The notes: generated from the letters alone by a model not told the origin. Positions 1 through 8,936 are shown, counted from the first letter of the stretch. The stretch: DNA of 64,000 bases from Streptomyces sp. NBC_01481 (GCF_026339995.1 NZ_JAPEPT010000006.1:62001-126000); one strand, 5' to 3'. Made by a program: numbers and translations.

Positions 1-22
1 GGGGACAACTCGTGCGGCAATA

Positions 23-979
23 TCAGGCCGCACTGGGAATGGGGAGCCCGCAGGAGCGTCTCGCTCGGGTCAACTGGTCCGCCGGGGCACCGAATGCACT
101 CCACGGCATACGCGAGGCATAGGGTCCCATCGCCGTGAGCACCTCCCGGGCCTCGAATTCGCGCCTCGCCATGTAGAGCGCGTGGGCCAGATACGAGAGG
201 TCGAGTACGGGAGTGAACCGGTAGTCGGTCACCCGGGGGAACCAGTTGTTGTAACTGCCCGTCGCAGCGGCCAGCCACTGGGGCTGTTCCCAGGTGCGGT
301 CGGCCAGCAGGGCCGAGGCGTCGTAGTCCTCGACGAGGGCGACCAGCGGCAGCAGCCTCAACGCGGATGAGGCAGGGGCCCGGTGGCTGAGGAAGGAGGC
401 GACGTCCCAGCGCGCACTCGCCGTCCCGCCGTGGCGGGTGAAGAAGAAGGCAAGGAATCGGTGGTGCGCCTCGCGGTGCCAGGGGTCGAGCCGGAGGATG
501 TGGGCGAACAGCTGCCAGGGTCCCGGCGGCGCGGTCAGCAAGCCGTTGGGGGCCGGATCCCTGGGGCGCCTGAGGCGGGACAGGGCCAGTTGAGCAACCC
601 ACGGAGTGGGGTCCTGCGGCAACATCTGCGCCGCCCGTTCGCTTGCCGCCTGCGCTATCCCGACGAGCGTTCCCGCCCGGCGGTCATGGGCATCGGCCAT
701 CCGTAACGCCCGGAGCATCGCCACGCGCGCCCACAGCAGGGCCGATTCCGGGCCCGGCTCCTCGTCCAGCCACCGCTCGGCAAGATCGGAGTCCGCCGCC
801 TCGGACGCCAGCACCAGGGAGCGATGGGCCCGCACTTCGAAATCGTGGCGCGCGTCCAGGAGGGCTTCGTGCGCGCTCAGGTACCGGCCTGCCTTCACAT
901 CGATACAGGCCTGAGCCAACTGGCGGTCATCGGCAGCCGGATGCCAGACATACTGCCCCTCGAACGAGCCAGCAGCCAT
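23..979 (-). CDS. Hypothetical helical protein, possibly TPR-like
   Basis: The product is a 318-residue Ala- and Arg-rich soluble protein that I do not recognise by function. Its sequence alternates short amphipathic helices, with paired Trp/Leu/Ala segments around residues 20-200, which resembles tetratricopeptide-type repeat proteins, but I could not define a repeat register. No signal peptide or membrane segment is visible. I chose the ATG at 979 because a purine-rich ribosome site (GGGGAGGGG) lies immediately upstream. A longer in-frame start at 1057 would add 26 Arg-rich residues and has no such site. The gene stands alone, with about 375 bases of non-coding DNA upstream. The family assignment is inference; that the frame is coding is supported by its Streptomyces-like codon use and length. 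Confidence 0.75.
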   Translation of the reverse strand: MAAGSFEGQYVWHPAADDRQLAQACIDVKAGRYLSAHEALLDARHDFEVRAHRSLVLASEAADSDLAERWLDEEPGPESALLWARVAMLRALRMADAHDRRAGTLVGIAQAASERAAQMLPQDPTPWVAQLALSRLRRPRDPAPNGLLTAPPGPWQLFAHILRLDPWHREAHHRFLAFFFTRHGGTASARWDVASFLSHRAPASSALRLLPLVALVEDYDASALLADRTWEQPQWLAAATGSYNNWFPRVTDYRFTPVLDLSYLAHALYMARREFEAREVLTAMGPYASRMPWSAFGAPADQLTRARRSCGLPIPSAA

Positions 980-1354
980 GAACCCCTCCCCGCTCCTGCA
1001 GACGACACCACCCATGCACAGATTCCGGCCACGCAGAATTAGCCGGATCCCTTCCATTGATCCACGGCAGCGAGCACACCCTACTCACCAACAAGTCATA
1101 TCGAAAACAGCAGTCCGGTTGATCCACCGCCAACTCATTCAGGATTGCACTAACCGGACCGCAGTCTCTTTTACACCCCCAACTCGCGGGACATCCATAT
1201 GGCATATGCGCTTCTCCGTGAGATCTCCGGGCGGAATCCCGGTGCCCCGCCCGACGCCCCGAAGCGCCCGTGCACACTCCCTTGACAACGATGTCCATCA
1301 GTGGTCCAGTCCTCCAGGCCGTCGGCGCGCTGCCGCTGGAGGCGGCGCCGACGA
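980..1354. other. Intergenic region without a recognisable gene
   Basis: This 375-base stretch lies between two leftward genes and should hold the promoter of the upstream-most one. It is less GC-rich than its flanks around 1080-1210. A near-repeat of CATATG occurs twice around 1196-1207, and a TTGACA hexamer is present near 1282 on the plus strand without a convincing partner. I see no conserved coding frame, hairpin terminator or RNA gene. Confidence 0.5.
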
Positions 1355-2176
1355 CTACGCCCGGATGAAGTCGAGCAGATCGGCGTTGAAGGCCTGCTCG
1401 TAGTCGCCGGTCAGACCGTGCGGCGCACCGGGGTAGACCTTGAGCGTCGCGTCCTTGACCAGCTGTACGGACTTGTGGGCGGCAGCGACGATGGGCACGA
1501 TCTGGTCGTCGTCGCCGTGGGCGACGAAGGTGGGGACGTCGATCCGCTTCAGGTCCTCGGTGAAGTCGGTCTCCGAGAACTGGGCGACGCAGTCGTACGC
1601 GGCCTTCAGCCCGCACTGCATGCTCTGCAGCCAGAACGCGTCCCGCGTGCCCTGGGAGACGGACGAGCCGGGCCGGTTCGCCCCGTAGAAGCTCGCGCTG
1701 AGGTCCTTGCAGAACTGCGACCGGTCGCCCTCGACTCCCGCCCGGATCCCGTCGAAGACGTCGATGGGCAGGCCTTCAGGATTGGCATCGGTCTTCAGCA
1801 TCAGCGGAGGTACGGCGCCGAGGAGTACGGCCTTGGCCACGCGGGCCGTGCCGTGCCTGCCGATGTAGCGGGCCACTTCGCCACCGCCGGTCGAGTGTCC
1901 GACCAGGATGACCTCGTTGAGATGGAGCGACTCGATCAGCTGGGCGAGATCATCTGCGTACGTGTCCATGTCGTTGCCCTGCCAGGGCTGGCCGGAGCGG
2001 CCGTGACCGCGCCGGTCGTGGGCGACGGCACGGAAGCCGTTCTCGGCGACCAGCCGCAACTGCCCGTCCCAGGCGTCGGCGTTGAGCGGCCAGCCGTGGC
2101 TGAAGACGACGGGCTGCCCGCTGCCCCAGTCCTTGTAGTAGATCTCGATGCCGTCGGTGGTCGTGAAGCTGCTCAT
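1355..2176 (-). CDS. Alpha/beta hydrolase, non-haem chloroperoxidase type
   Basis: The 273-residue protein is a single-domain alpha/beta hydrolase of the cofactor-free haloperoxidase/esterase group. Visible motifs are the oxyanion stretch SHGWPLNADAW near residue 27, the DRRGHGRS strand-turn, the nucleophile elbow GHSTGGG near residue 93, an Asp in VAHGDDDQIVP and the final His in YPGAPHGLTG. Together these form the expected Ser-Asp-His triad. The length matches bacterial Bpo/Cpo-type enzymes, which hydrolyse esters or perhydrolyse short carboxylic acids. The natural substrate cannot be told from sequence. The gene is divergent from the YraQ-like permease at 2412, with about 235 bases between them. 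Confidence 0.9.
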   Translation of the reverse strand: MSSFTTTDGIEIYYKDWGSGQPVVFSHGWPLNADAWDGQLRLVAENGFRAVAHDRRGHGRSGQPWQGNDMDTYADDLAQLIESLHLNEVILVGHSTGGGEVARYIGRHGTARVAKAVLLGAVPPLMLKTDANPEGLPIDVFDGIRAGVEGDRSQFCKDLSASFYGANRPGSSVSQGTRDAFWLQSMQCGLKAAYDCVAQFSETDFTEDLKRIDVPTFVAHGDDDQIVPIVAAAHKSVQLVKDATLKVYPGAPHGLTGDYEQAFNADLLDFIRA

Positions 2177-2411
2177 GAGCTGCTGTCCTCTCGGTCGGAC
2201 GAAGCGGCGTACGCAGGTGAGAGCGATTTCGGCGACCTTGGCCTCCGTCCACGGGTTGAGGGCTCCTTCACCTCATCGTCGCTCACGGCGCTCGCGAGCG
2301 CGTACTGGGCGGAGACACCTGGTATCGGTCACATGTTTGCGTTTCAACGTATGCAGGACGCACCGATCGCCTGGTTATCGTGATGCCCTGTCACCGACAA
2401 CCGGAGCAGTT

Positions 2412-3452
2412 GTGCCCAATACGGAAGAACTGGCGGACCGGCCGCTGAGCGGGCAGGCCGTCGCGCCCATCCCCCAGGCCGCGCCTGACCGCCCCGTGCC
2501 CTCTGTCGTCGTCGCCGGAGCGGTCTCGCTGTTTCTCCTCCTCGCGCTCGGCCGACTGCTCGGCGCCGACCAGTGGCTCACGCATCCCGGTTTCCGGGCC
2601 TGGCAGACGATCTGCGTGGCCATCGCCGTACAGGCGCTGCCGTTTCTCCTGCTCGGCACCCTGATCTCCGGTGCCGTCAACGCGTTCGTCCCCGCCCATG
2701 CCTTCAGCCGGATCCTGCCGCGCAACCCCGCGCTGGCGGTGCCGGTGGCGAGCGCGGCGGGCGTCGTACTGCCCGGCTGCGAGTGCGCCTCGGTGCCGGT
2801 CGCGGGCAGCCTGATCCGGCGCGGTGTCACACCGGCCGCCGCATTCGCGTTCCTCCTGTCCGCACCCGCGGTCAACCCGGTCGTGCTCGCGGCGACGGCC
2901 GTGGCCTTCCCCGGCAGTCCGCAGATGGTCGTGGCGCGGCTGATCGCCTCGCTGGCCACGTCCGCGACCATGGGCTGGCTGTGGCTCAGGCTCGGCCGCT
3001 CCGAGTGGCTGCGGATGCCGTCCCGGCACACCGGGCATCAGAGCGGCCACAGCCGCTGGGACGAGTTCCGGCTGGGCTTCCAGCACGACTTCCTGCACGC
3101 CGGAGGGTTCCTGGTGTTCGGCGCGATGGCTGCCGCAACCTTCAATGTCACCGTGCCGCGCTCGGTGCTCGAGACTTTCTCCGGCTCGGCCTGGATGTCG
3201 GTGCTGTTCCTCGCGGGCCTGGCCGTCGTCCTGGCGGTCTGCTCGGAGGCGGACGCCTTTGTGGCCGCCTCGCTGACCGGCTTCTCCCCCACGGCACGGC
3301 TGGCGTTCATGGTGGTCGGCCCGATGGTCGACCTCAAGCTGATCGCCCTGCAGGTGGGAACCTTCGGCCGGGCCTTCGCCGTACGCTTCTCGACGGCCAC
3401 GGCGATCACCGCTGTCGCGTGCAGCGCGCTGACCGGGTGGTGGCTGCTGTGA
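2412..3452 (+). CDS. YraQ/DUF318-type membrane permease
   Basis: This 346-residue integral membrane protein has about eight hydrophobic segments. It carries the family signatures LPGCECASVPVAGSLIRRG and FLLSAPAVNPVVL, repeated in weaker form in the C-terminal half (VCSEADAFVAASL), as expected for the two-fold organisation of DUF318 permeases. Members are often linked to metal or metalloid handling, but the transported species is unproven. I chose GTG 2412, with GGAG a few bases upstream. An ATG at 2148 in the same frame would overlap the divergent hydrolase and add an implausible Arg-rich leader. The stop codon overlaps the start of the next gene by four bases, so the two are translationally coupled. 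Confidence 0.85.
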   Translation: MPNTEELADRPLSGQAVAPIPQAAPDRPVPSVVVAGAVSLFLLLALGRLLGADQWLTHPGFRAWQTICVAIAVQALPFLLLGTLISGAVNAFVPAHAFSRILPRNPALAVPVASAAGVVLPGCECASVPVAGSLIRRGVTPAAAFAFLLSAPAVNPVVLAATAVAFPGSPQMVVARLIASLATSATMGWLWLRLGRSEWLRMPSRHTGHQSGHSRWDEFRLGFQHDFLHAGGFLVFGAMAAATFNVTVPRSVLETFSGSAWMSVLFLAGLAVVLAVCSEADAFVAASLTGFSPTARLAFMVVGPMVDLKLIALQVGTFGRAFAVRFSTATAITAVACSALTGWWLL

Positions 3453-4231
3453 AGCGCACCCTCCAGGCAGGACTGCTCCTGCTCACCGGGGCCGGGGTTC
3501 TGCGGGTCTCCCTCTTCAGCGACATCGTCCTGCGGTACGTCAAGGCGGGCCTGCAGCCGTACGTGATCGCCTCGGGCGTCTGCCTGATGGCGCTCGGCCT
3601 GATCGGCGCGGTGCGCGACAGGCCCGGACGGGACGGACCCGCCAAGGACGAGCCCGGCCATGAGCACGGGCACGAGCAGGTTCAGGAGAACGAGCACGAG
3701 CACGAGCACGGACATGATCACTCGCACGGTCCCCGCATCGCGTGGCTGCTGCTCCTGCCCGCGCTCGCCCTGCTGTTCTACGCGCCCCCCGCACTCGGCT
3801 CGTACACGGCCGCACGCGACAACGCCAAGGTCGTCGAGGACTACGACCGCTTCGACCCGCTGCCGTCCCACGGCCCCGCGCCTCTCTCGCTGACGGAGTT
3901 CATCGCCCGGGCGCAGCAGGACGACCACCAGGCCCTCAAGGACCGCACCGTGCTCCTGTCGGGCTTTGTCACACCCGGCAAGAACGGCACCTGGGACCTC
4001 ACCCGGCTGCTGGTGGCCTGCTGCGCCGCCGACTCCCAGTCCCTGACGGTCACGATGCACGGCGTGCAGGCGCCGCCTGCCGACACCTGGGTGAAGGTCA
4101 CCGGCACCTGGCATCACGAGGGCACTCTCGGGACACCTTCCGCGGCTCTCGCGCTGGACGTGACCTCCCTCCGGAGGATCCCGCAGCCTCCCAGCCCCTA
4201 CCTGGACCGGGCCCCCGCCATCGACTCCTGA
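3449..4231 (+). CDS. TIGR03943-family membrane protein with His-rich loop
   Basis: The 260-residue product starts with GTG 3449 inside the stop of the permease gene (GTGA overlap). It has two N-terminal membrane segments, a charged loop at about residues 58-92 with many His, Glu and Asp (repeated HEH, HDHSHG), a third membrane segment, and an extracytoplasmic domain containing the family-typical CCAAD motif near residue 191. Proteins of this family (B. subtilis YcgQ is a relative) pair with YraQ-like permeases and are often under zinc control. The His cluster suggests metal binding. I looked for a Zur-type box upstream of the operon and saw none. Confidence 0.85.
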   Translation: MKRTLQAGLLLLTGAGVLRVSLFSDIVLRYVKAGLQPYVIASGVCLMALGLIGAVRDRPGRDGPAKDEPGHEHGHEQVQENEHEHEHGHDHSHGPRIAWLLLLPALALLFYAPPALGSYTAARDNAKVVEDYDRFDPLPSHGPAPLSLTEFIARAQQDDHQALKDRTVLLSGFVTPGKNGTWDLTRLLVACCAADSQSLTVTMHGVQAPPADTWVKVTGTWHHEGTLGTPSAALALDVTSLRRIPQPPSPYLDRAPAIDS

Positions 4232-4285
4232 GCCGCGCGATCAGGCCCGCGAGCGCGCCAGAGCACGGCGCTTGTTTCCAAACAG

Positions 4286-5617
4286 TCAGTCCGTGGGCAC
4301 GATGCCCCGGGCGATGCCGAGGTCCACCAAGTCCTGCGGGCGCAGCCGGAGTTGTTCGGCGGTCGCGCGCGCCTGATCCGGCCCGCGTTTGAGGATCGCC
4401 GCGGCCAGCTCCGGTGCGATGACGGAGAAGTAACTGTCCGGCGTGGCCCAGGTGTTGCCGGGTGAGGCGAGCGCGAGCGCCCCGCCCGATCCGCCCTCGC
4501 CGATCACGAGCGTGGTGACCGGAACTCGGGCGGCGGCCACGGCGGCGAAGGCGTCCGCGATCGCGGGTCCCGCTCCCGCGTGTTCCGCCGCGGCGTCATT
4601 GGCGGCGCCCGGCGTGTCGATCAGGGTGAGCACCGGTACGCCGAGGCGGCCGGCGAGCCGGATCAGCCGGGCCGCGGTCCGGTAGCCGGCGGGGAGGGTC
4701 GCGGTGCCGCACTGGGCCGCGTAGGCGATGGCCCGTCCCTCGCGGAGTCCGAAGCCGCACAGCATGCCCGGGTCTACGCCTCCGCACCTGTCTCCGCTGA
4801 TGGTCTCGCGTGTCTCGAAGTACGCGTCGAGGTAGGCGGCCGCCCGCGGGCGGTCGGCGGAGCGTGCGTTCTGGACGGCTTCCCAGCCGGTGGCGGGGAG
4901 TTCGGCGCGGCCGAGGGCGCGGGGCGGCCGGGCCGGTGCGTCGGACGGGGCGGTGAGCACCGTCAGCCAGCGGCCCAGCTTCTCGCGCAGCTCCTCCTGG
5001 CGTACGACCGCGTCGACATGGCCCGCGGCCAGCTGAGCCTCCGCCGTGTACGCAGCCGGGTCGGCGTCCGCCGGGCGCACCCGCGAGCCCGCGAAGCCGA
5101 TCTGGGCGCCGGGCAGCGCCATGACGACATCCGCGCCGGCGCCCAGGGTGGCCCAGCCGCCGCCCGTCGACGGGTCGCGCACCACCGCGATCTGGGGTAG
5201 TCCCGCGGCGCGTGTGAGCGTGGACTGCCGTGCCACGCGCTGGAGTTGGACCAGCGCGCGCATGCCCTCCTGCATCCGGCTGCCGCCGGTTGCGATCAGC
5301 GAGACGACGGGCAGCCGCCGCTCGCGCGCATGGGTGTACGCCGCCTCCAGCCGGTCGCCGGTGTGCTCCCCGAGCGATCCGCCGAGGAAGCCGAACTCGA
5401 AGGAGATCAGCACCACTTCGGTCTCACCGACGGTGCCGGTGCCACAGGCCACCGACTCGTTCTCGCCGGTGCGCAGCGCGGCGCGGGCGTGCTGCTCGTC
5501 GTAGCCCTGCCAGGCGATCGGACCGTCGGGCGCGGACGTGCCGTCGGGCGCGGGCAATTCGGCAAAGGCGGAGGCCACCCGGGCGATGGCTTCGCGTGCC
5601 GTGAGCCGCTCAGCCAT
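4286..5617 (-). CDS. Fused carboxyltransferase, AccD/AccA-like
   Basis: The 443-residue protein joins two crotonase-fold carboxyltransferase halves. The N-terminal half (about 1-225) has the acyl-CoA-binding GGSRMQEGMRAL and DPSTGGGWA motifs of beta subunits. The C-terminal half (about 235-443) has the alpha-type LIDTPGAAND and GEGGSGGALA motifs. No CxxC zinc ribbon is present at the N-terminus, unlike bacterial AccD. The start overlaps the end of matB by eight bases, so the pair is translationally coupled. A carboxyltransferase beside a malonyl-CoA synthetase suggests a job in malonyl-CoA or malonate metabolism. It could be a carboxylase subunit using a biotin carrier encoded elsewhere, or a decarboxylase like the MdcD-MdcE pair. 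The sequence alone does not decide. Confidence 0.85.
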   Translation of the reverse strand: MAERLTAREAIARVASAFAELPAPDGTSAPDGPIAWQGYDEQHARAALRTGENESVACGTGTVGETEVVLISFEFGFLGGSLGEHTGDRLEAAYTHARERRLPVVSLIATGGSRMQEGMRALVQLQRVARQSTLTRAAGLPQIAVVRDPSTGGGWATLGAGADVVMALPGAQIGFAGSRVRPADADPAAYTAEAQLAAGHVDAVVRQEELREKLGRWLTVLTAPSDAPARPPRALGRAELPATGWEAVQNARSADRPRAAAYLDAYFETRETISGDRCGGVDPGMLCGFGLREGRAIAYAAQCGTATLPAGYRTAARLIRLAGRLGVPVLTLIDTPGAANDAAAEHAGAGPAIADAFAAVAAARVPVTTLVIGEGGSGGALALASPGNTWATPDSYFSVIAPELAAAILKRGPDQARATAEQLRLRPQDLVDLGIARGIVPTD

Positions 5618-7019
5618 GGAGCGCCCGCTTCATGATCTTGCCCATGTCGTTGCGGGGCAGGGTGTCGAGGAAGCGCACGTCGCGCGGGCGCTTGTGCGGG
5701 GCGAGTTGGGCCGCGACATGTGCGGAGAGCTCTTCGGGGGCGGGTGGCTCGGCGGGGTCCGCCGGCACGATCCAGGCGACGATCCGCTCGCCCAGATCCG
5801 CGTCGGGCTCGCCGGTCACGGCTGCCTCGCGGACGCCGGGATGGTCGAGCAGCGCGTTCTCGATCTCTCCCGCGCCGATCTTGTGGCCGCCGCTCTTGAT
5901 GAGGTCGGTGGCCTTGCGGCCGACGATCCGCACATAGCCGTCGGCGTCTAGGCTCGCCATGTCTCCCGTACGGAACCAGCCGTCGTCGAAGGCCGCCTCG
6001 GTCGCGTCGGGCCGGTTCAGATACCGCGTGAAGAGGTTGGGCCCGCGCACCTGGATCTCGCCGATGCCGTCGCTCTCGTCGACCAGCCGGAACTCAACTC
6101 CCTTGAGGGGCAGACCGACCGTCCCCGGGCGCGGCTCGCCGTCGGCGCGTACGGAAGTGCTCATGAGCGTCTCCGTCATCCCGTAGCGCTCTATGACCCG
6201 GCGGCCGGTCGCCGCGGCGATCCGCTCATGGTCGTGCACGGGCAGCGCGGCCGATCCGGAGACCAGCAGCCTGGCCCCGGCCAATGCCTTCACCAGCTGC
6301 GGATCGCCGGGCAGTGCCTCGGCGATGCGGTGGTACATCGTCGGTACGCCGAAGAGCATCGTGGCGCCGGACGCCAGTTCGCGTGCCACGCCCTGCGTGC
6401 TGAACCGCCCCAGGTGCCGCACCTCGCCGCCGCGGCGCAGCGGCCCCAGGATGCCGAGGATCAGTCCGTGGACGTGGAACAGCGGCAACCCGTGCACCAG
6501 AACGTCGTCGGCGGTCCACTGCCAGGCGTCCTCCAGCGCGTCGAGTGTGGAGGTGATCGCCCGGCGCGGCAGGACGGCGCCCTTGGGCGGTCCGGTGGTG
6601 CCCGAGGTGTAGACGATGAGGGCGGGCGCCTCGGGTGACAGCTCGGGCGGCAGCGGTGTTTCCGGTCCGGTGAGCTCCACGTCCCTGCGCGGCAAGGCGC
6701 CCAGGGCCGCCGGCAGTTCGGCGCCCGGCTCGGCCAGCACAAGCGACGGCTCGCTGTCGGCGAGGATGTGCGCCAGTTCGCGCTCGCCGGTCTTCGGATT
6801 GAGCGGTACGGCGGGCACGCCCGCGAGCAGCGCCGCGACCACACCCACCGCGGTCTCCGGAGTGGGCGTCGCCCACACCGCGACCCTTCGCGCGCCGGCC
6901 AGCCCTGCGGCCAGTGAGCCCGCGGCCGCGGCCAGTTCGGCATGGGTCAGGGACCGGTCGCCGAAGCGGAGAGCCGGCAGCGCAGACCTCGCGGCGAGTG
7001 CGGGGAAGAGAGGGGACAC
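5610..7019 (-). CDS. matB: Malonyl-CoA synthetase
   Basis: This 469-residue ANL-superfamily ligase closely resembles the S. coelicolor MatB sequence as I remember it, including VPLNPKTGERELAHIL, the P-loop VYTSGTTGPPKGAV, RVIERYGMTETLMSTS and the C-terminal RNDMGKIMKRAL with the catalytic Lys. MatB makes malonyl-CoA from malonate, CoA and ATP, giving extender units for fatty acids and polyketides. Start: GTG 7019, preceded by AAGGAG eight bases upstream. An ATG at 7055 in frame lacks a site and would add 12 Arg-rich residues. It forms an operon with the downstream carboxyltransferase and faces a LysR regulator gene immediately upstream on the same strand. Confidence 0.93.
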   Translation of the reverse strand: MSPLFPALAARSALPALRFGDRSLTHAELAAAAGSLAAGLAGARRVAVWATPTPETAVGVVAALLAGVPAVPLNPKTGERELAHILADSEPSLVLAEPGAELPAALGALPRRDVELTGPETPLPPELSPEAPALIVYTSGTTGPPKGAVLPRRAITSTLDALEDAWQWTADDVLVHGLPLFHVHGLILGILGPLRRGGEVRHLGRFSTQGVARELASGATMLFGVPTMYHRIAEALPGDPQLVKALAGARLLVSGSAALPVHDHERIAAATGRRVIERYGMTETLMSTSVRADGEPRPGTVGLPLKGVEFRLVDESDGIGEIQVRGPNLFTRYLNRPDATEAAFDDGWFRTGDMASLDADGYVRIVGRKATDLIKSGGHKIGAGEIENALLDHPGVREAAVTGEPDADLGERIVAWIVPADPAEPPAPEELSAHVAAQLAPHKRPRDVRFLDTLPRNDMGKIMKRALHG

Positions 7020-7116
7020 GCGTCGTACTCCTTGCTGTCGTCGGACCGCTGTCACGATGATCCCTCCTTACGCCGCCCGGCGTCGAAGGAATCGTTCACC
7101 GGCCAGGGGCCTCGGC

Positions 7117-8088
7117 TCACCAGCCGCGCGCCTCCCGCAGCAGCCGGTCGCGCACCAGTGTGAGGTGCGGGTTGTCGGTGGCGCCGGGGCGCTGGACGAG
7201 ATAGCCGGTGTTGATGGGCGGGTCCTCGGGCGCCAGCAGCGTCACCACCACGCCGGCGGTGAGTTCGCCCTGGCAGAGATAGCGCGGCAGCACGCTCATT
7301 CCGGCGCCCGCGGCGACGGCCGAGAGTACCCCGCGCAGATCGGGGACGGTCAGTGCGGCCTGCGCGTTCAGGCGCGTGCCGAAGACATGGCGCCAGTAGC
7401 GGCGGGCTATGGGCAGGTCCTCCGCGTAGGTGACCAGCGGGACGCCGCGCAGGGCGGCGGGCCCCTCGTCCGCCACCCGCTCCTGCCAGTCCCCGTCCCG
7501 GCCGATGCGTTCGGCCCACAGCGGCGATGCGACCAGCACGAATTCCTCGTCCATCAGCGGTACGGCATTGAGCGTGCGGCCGCGCGGGCGGTGGGTGGAG
7601 ATCACCAGGTCGTAGTGGCCCTGGCGCAGGCCTTCGAGCAGTTCGTCGGTCAGCCCGGTCGTGACCCTGAGCCGTACGCCCTGCTCGACCAGCGGCGCGA
7701 GGGCGGGCAGGGCGCGTACGCACAGGAGCTCGGCCGGACCCGCGAGGTGCACGGGATCGGCGGGGACGGTCTCGTCGAGATGGCCGCGGTCGGCGACGGC
7801 GGCCAGGGCGTCCAGGGGCCCCGCGATCCGTGCGGCGAGGCCGTCGGCGACCGGGGTCGGAGTGACGCCGCGGGGCAGCCGCTCGAACAACTCGCGGCCC
7901 AACTGCCGCTCCAGGGAACGGATCTGGGTGGTCACCGTGGGCTGGGACAGACCGAGGAGACGTGCCGCCGCGGTGAATGAGCCCGCCCGGTGGACGGCGA
8001 GGAAGGTCCGCAGCAGGGTCAGATCGAGGGGTGCGTTCGACGCGGCCTCCCGCATTCCCGTCGATCCATTGGATTCTCTATGGCTCAT
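7117..8088 (-). CDS. LysR-family transcriptional regulator
   Basis: The 323-residue protein has an N-terminal winged helix-turn-helix (about 22-80, with LLRTFLAVHRAGSFTAAARLLGLSQP then TVTTQIRSLERQLG) and a LysR substrate-binding domain behind it. It is transcribed away from the DJ-1/PfpI gene at 8174 and towards matB, from which it is separated by about 100 bases, so it could regulate either. The start at 8088 has only a weak ribosome site. An internal ATG at 8055, which would remove 11 residues, is an alternative. LysR proteins typically bind the divergent promoter next to their own gene, and inverted sequences are present there. Confidence 0.88.
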   Translation of the reverse strand: MSHRESNGSTGMREAASNAPLDLTLLRTFLAVHRAGSFTAAARLLGLSQPTVTTQIRSLERQLGRELFERLPRGVTPTPVADGLAARIAGPLDALAAVADRGHLDETVPADPVHLAGPAELLCVRALPALAPLVEQGVRLRVTTGLTDELLEGLRQGHYDLVISTHRPRGRTLNAVPLMDEEFVLVASPLWAERIGRDGDWQERVADEGPAALRGVPLVTYAEDLPIARRYWRHVFGTRLNAQAALTVPDLRGVLSAVAAGAGMSVLPRYLCQGELTAGVVVTLLAPEDPPINTGYLVQRPGATDNPHLTLVRDRLLREARGW

Positions 8089-8113
8089 GATGGTGAGCCT
8101 ATTGGATCCGAAT
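8064..8113. promoter_or_regulatory. Candidate LysR operator between divergent genes
   Basis: ATTGGAT occurs twice, at 8068-8074 and 8101-8107, 33 bases apart. Each copy sits in an inverted repeat: ATCCATTGGAT at 8064-8074 and the near-palindrome ATTGGATCCGAAT at 8101-8113. The spacing and position between a LysR gene and its divergent partner fit a regulator-binding and activation site pair. The first copy lies inside the 5' end of the LysR reading frame if the 8088 start is right. Confidence 0.45.
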
Positions 8114-8173
8114 GACCCGGCGATTTAGGTTCGAAGACGTCAGCAAGAGCGAAACCCAGCGGAGAGATGTGAG

Positions 8174-8869
8174 ATGGCGAAGATCCTGTTCGTACTGACC
8201 GGCGCGGACCACTGGACGCTGGCGGGCGGCACCCGGCACCCGTCCGGCTACTGGGCCGAGGAGGCCGTGGCCCCCTACCGGGCGCTCACCGCCGCGGGCC
8301 ACGAGGTCATGGTCGCCACCCCCGGCGGCGTCGTCCCCACCGTGGACGCCGGGAGCCTGGCCCCCGAGGTGAACGGCGGCCCCGAGGGCGCCGCCGCCGT
8401 GACGGCCGCACTCGCCGAGATGTCCGCCCTGGAGCGCCCCATCAAGCTGGACGAGGTCGACCTCGCCGACTACGCGGCGGTCTTCTACCCCGGCGGGCAC
8501 GGCCCGATGGAGGACCTGGCGGTCGATGCGGACTCGGGCGCCCTGCTCACGTCCGCGCTGGACTCCGGCAAGCCGCTCGGCGTGGTGTGCCACGGCCCGG
8601 CCGCGCTGCTCGCCGCCCGGCGCGAGGACGGCACGTCGCCGTTCGCGGGCTACCGGCTCACCGGCTTCACCAATGCCGAGGAGACCCAGGCCGGTCTCGC
8701 GGACAAGGCGAAGTGGCTGCTCCAGGACCGGCTCGTGGAGATCGGCGCGGACTTCCAGGAGGGCGAACCGTGGGCCCCGCATGTGGTCACCGACCGCAAT
8801 CTCATCACCGGCCAGAACCCCTCGTCGTCCGCCCCGTTGGCCGTCGAGCTCCTCAAGGCGCTGGGCTGA
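8174..8869 (+). CDS. DJ-1/PfpI class I glutamine-amidotransferase-like protein
   Basis: The 231-residue protein belongs to the DJ-1/PfpI superfamily, Hsp31-like branch. It has the typical opening KILFVLTGADHWTLAGG, an acidic residue in YWAEEA, and the nucleophile-elbow GVVCHGPAALL, whose Cys and following His are the catalytic pair in chaperone/glyoxalase members. A GGAGAG site precedes the ATG. Members act on methylglyoxal, on damaged proteins or in stress defence. Divergence from a LysR gene suggests inducible control. A strong hairpin follows the stop codon. Confidence 0.9.
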   Translation: MAKILFVLTGADHWTLAGGTRHPSGYWAEEAVAPYRALTAAGHEVMVATPGGVVPTVDAGSLAPEVNGGPEGAAAVTAALAEMSALERPIKLDEVDLADYAAVFYPGGHGPMEDLAVDADSGALLTSALDSGKPLGVVCHGPAALLAARREDGTSPFAGYRLTGFTNAEETQAGLADKAKWLLQDRLVEIGADFQEGEPWAPHVVTDRNLITGQNPSSSAPLAVELLKALG

Positions 8870-8936
8870 CCCGTCTCATGCCGCGCCGTCGGCCGCATAG
8901 CTGACGAGCAGTTACGCCCCCTTGGCGTAGGCACCG

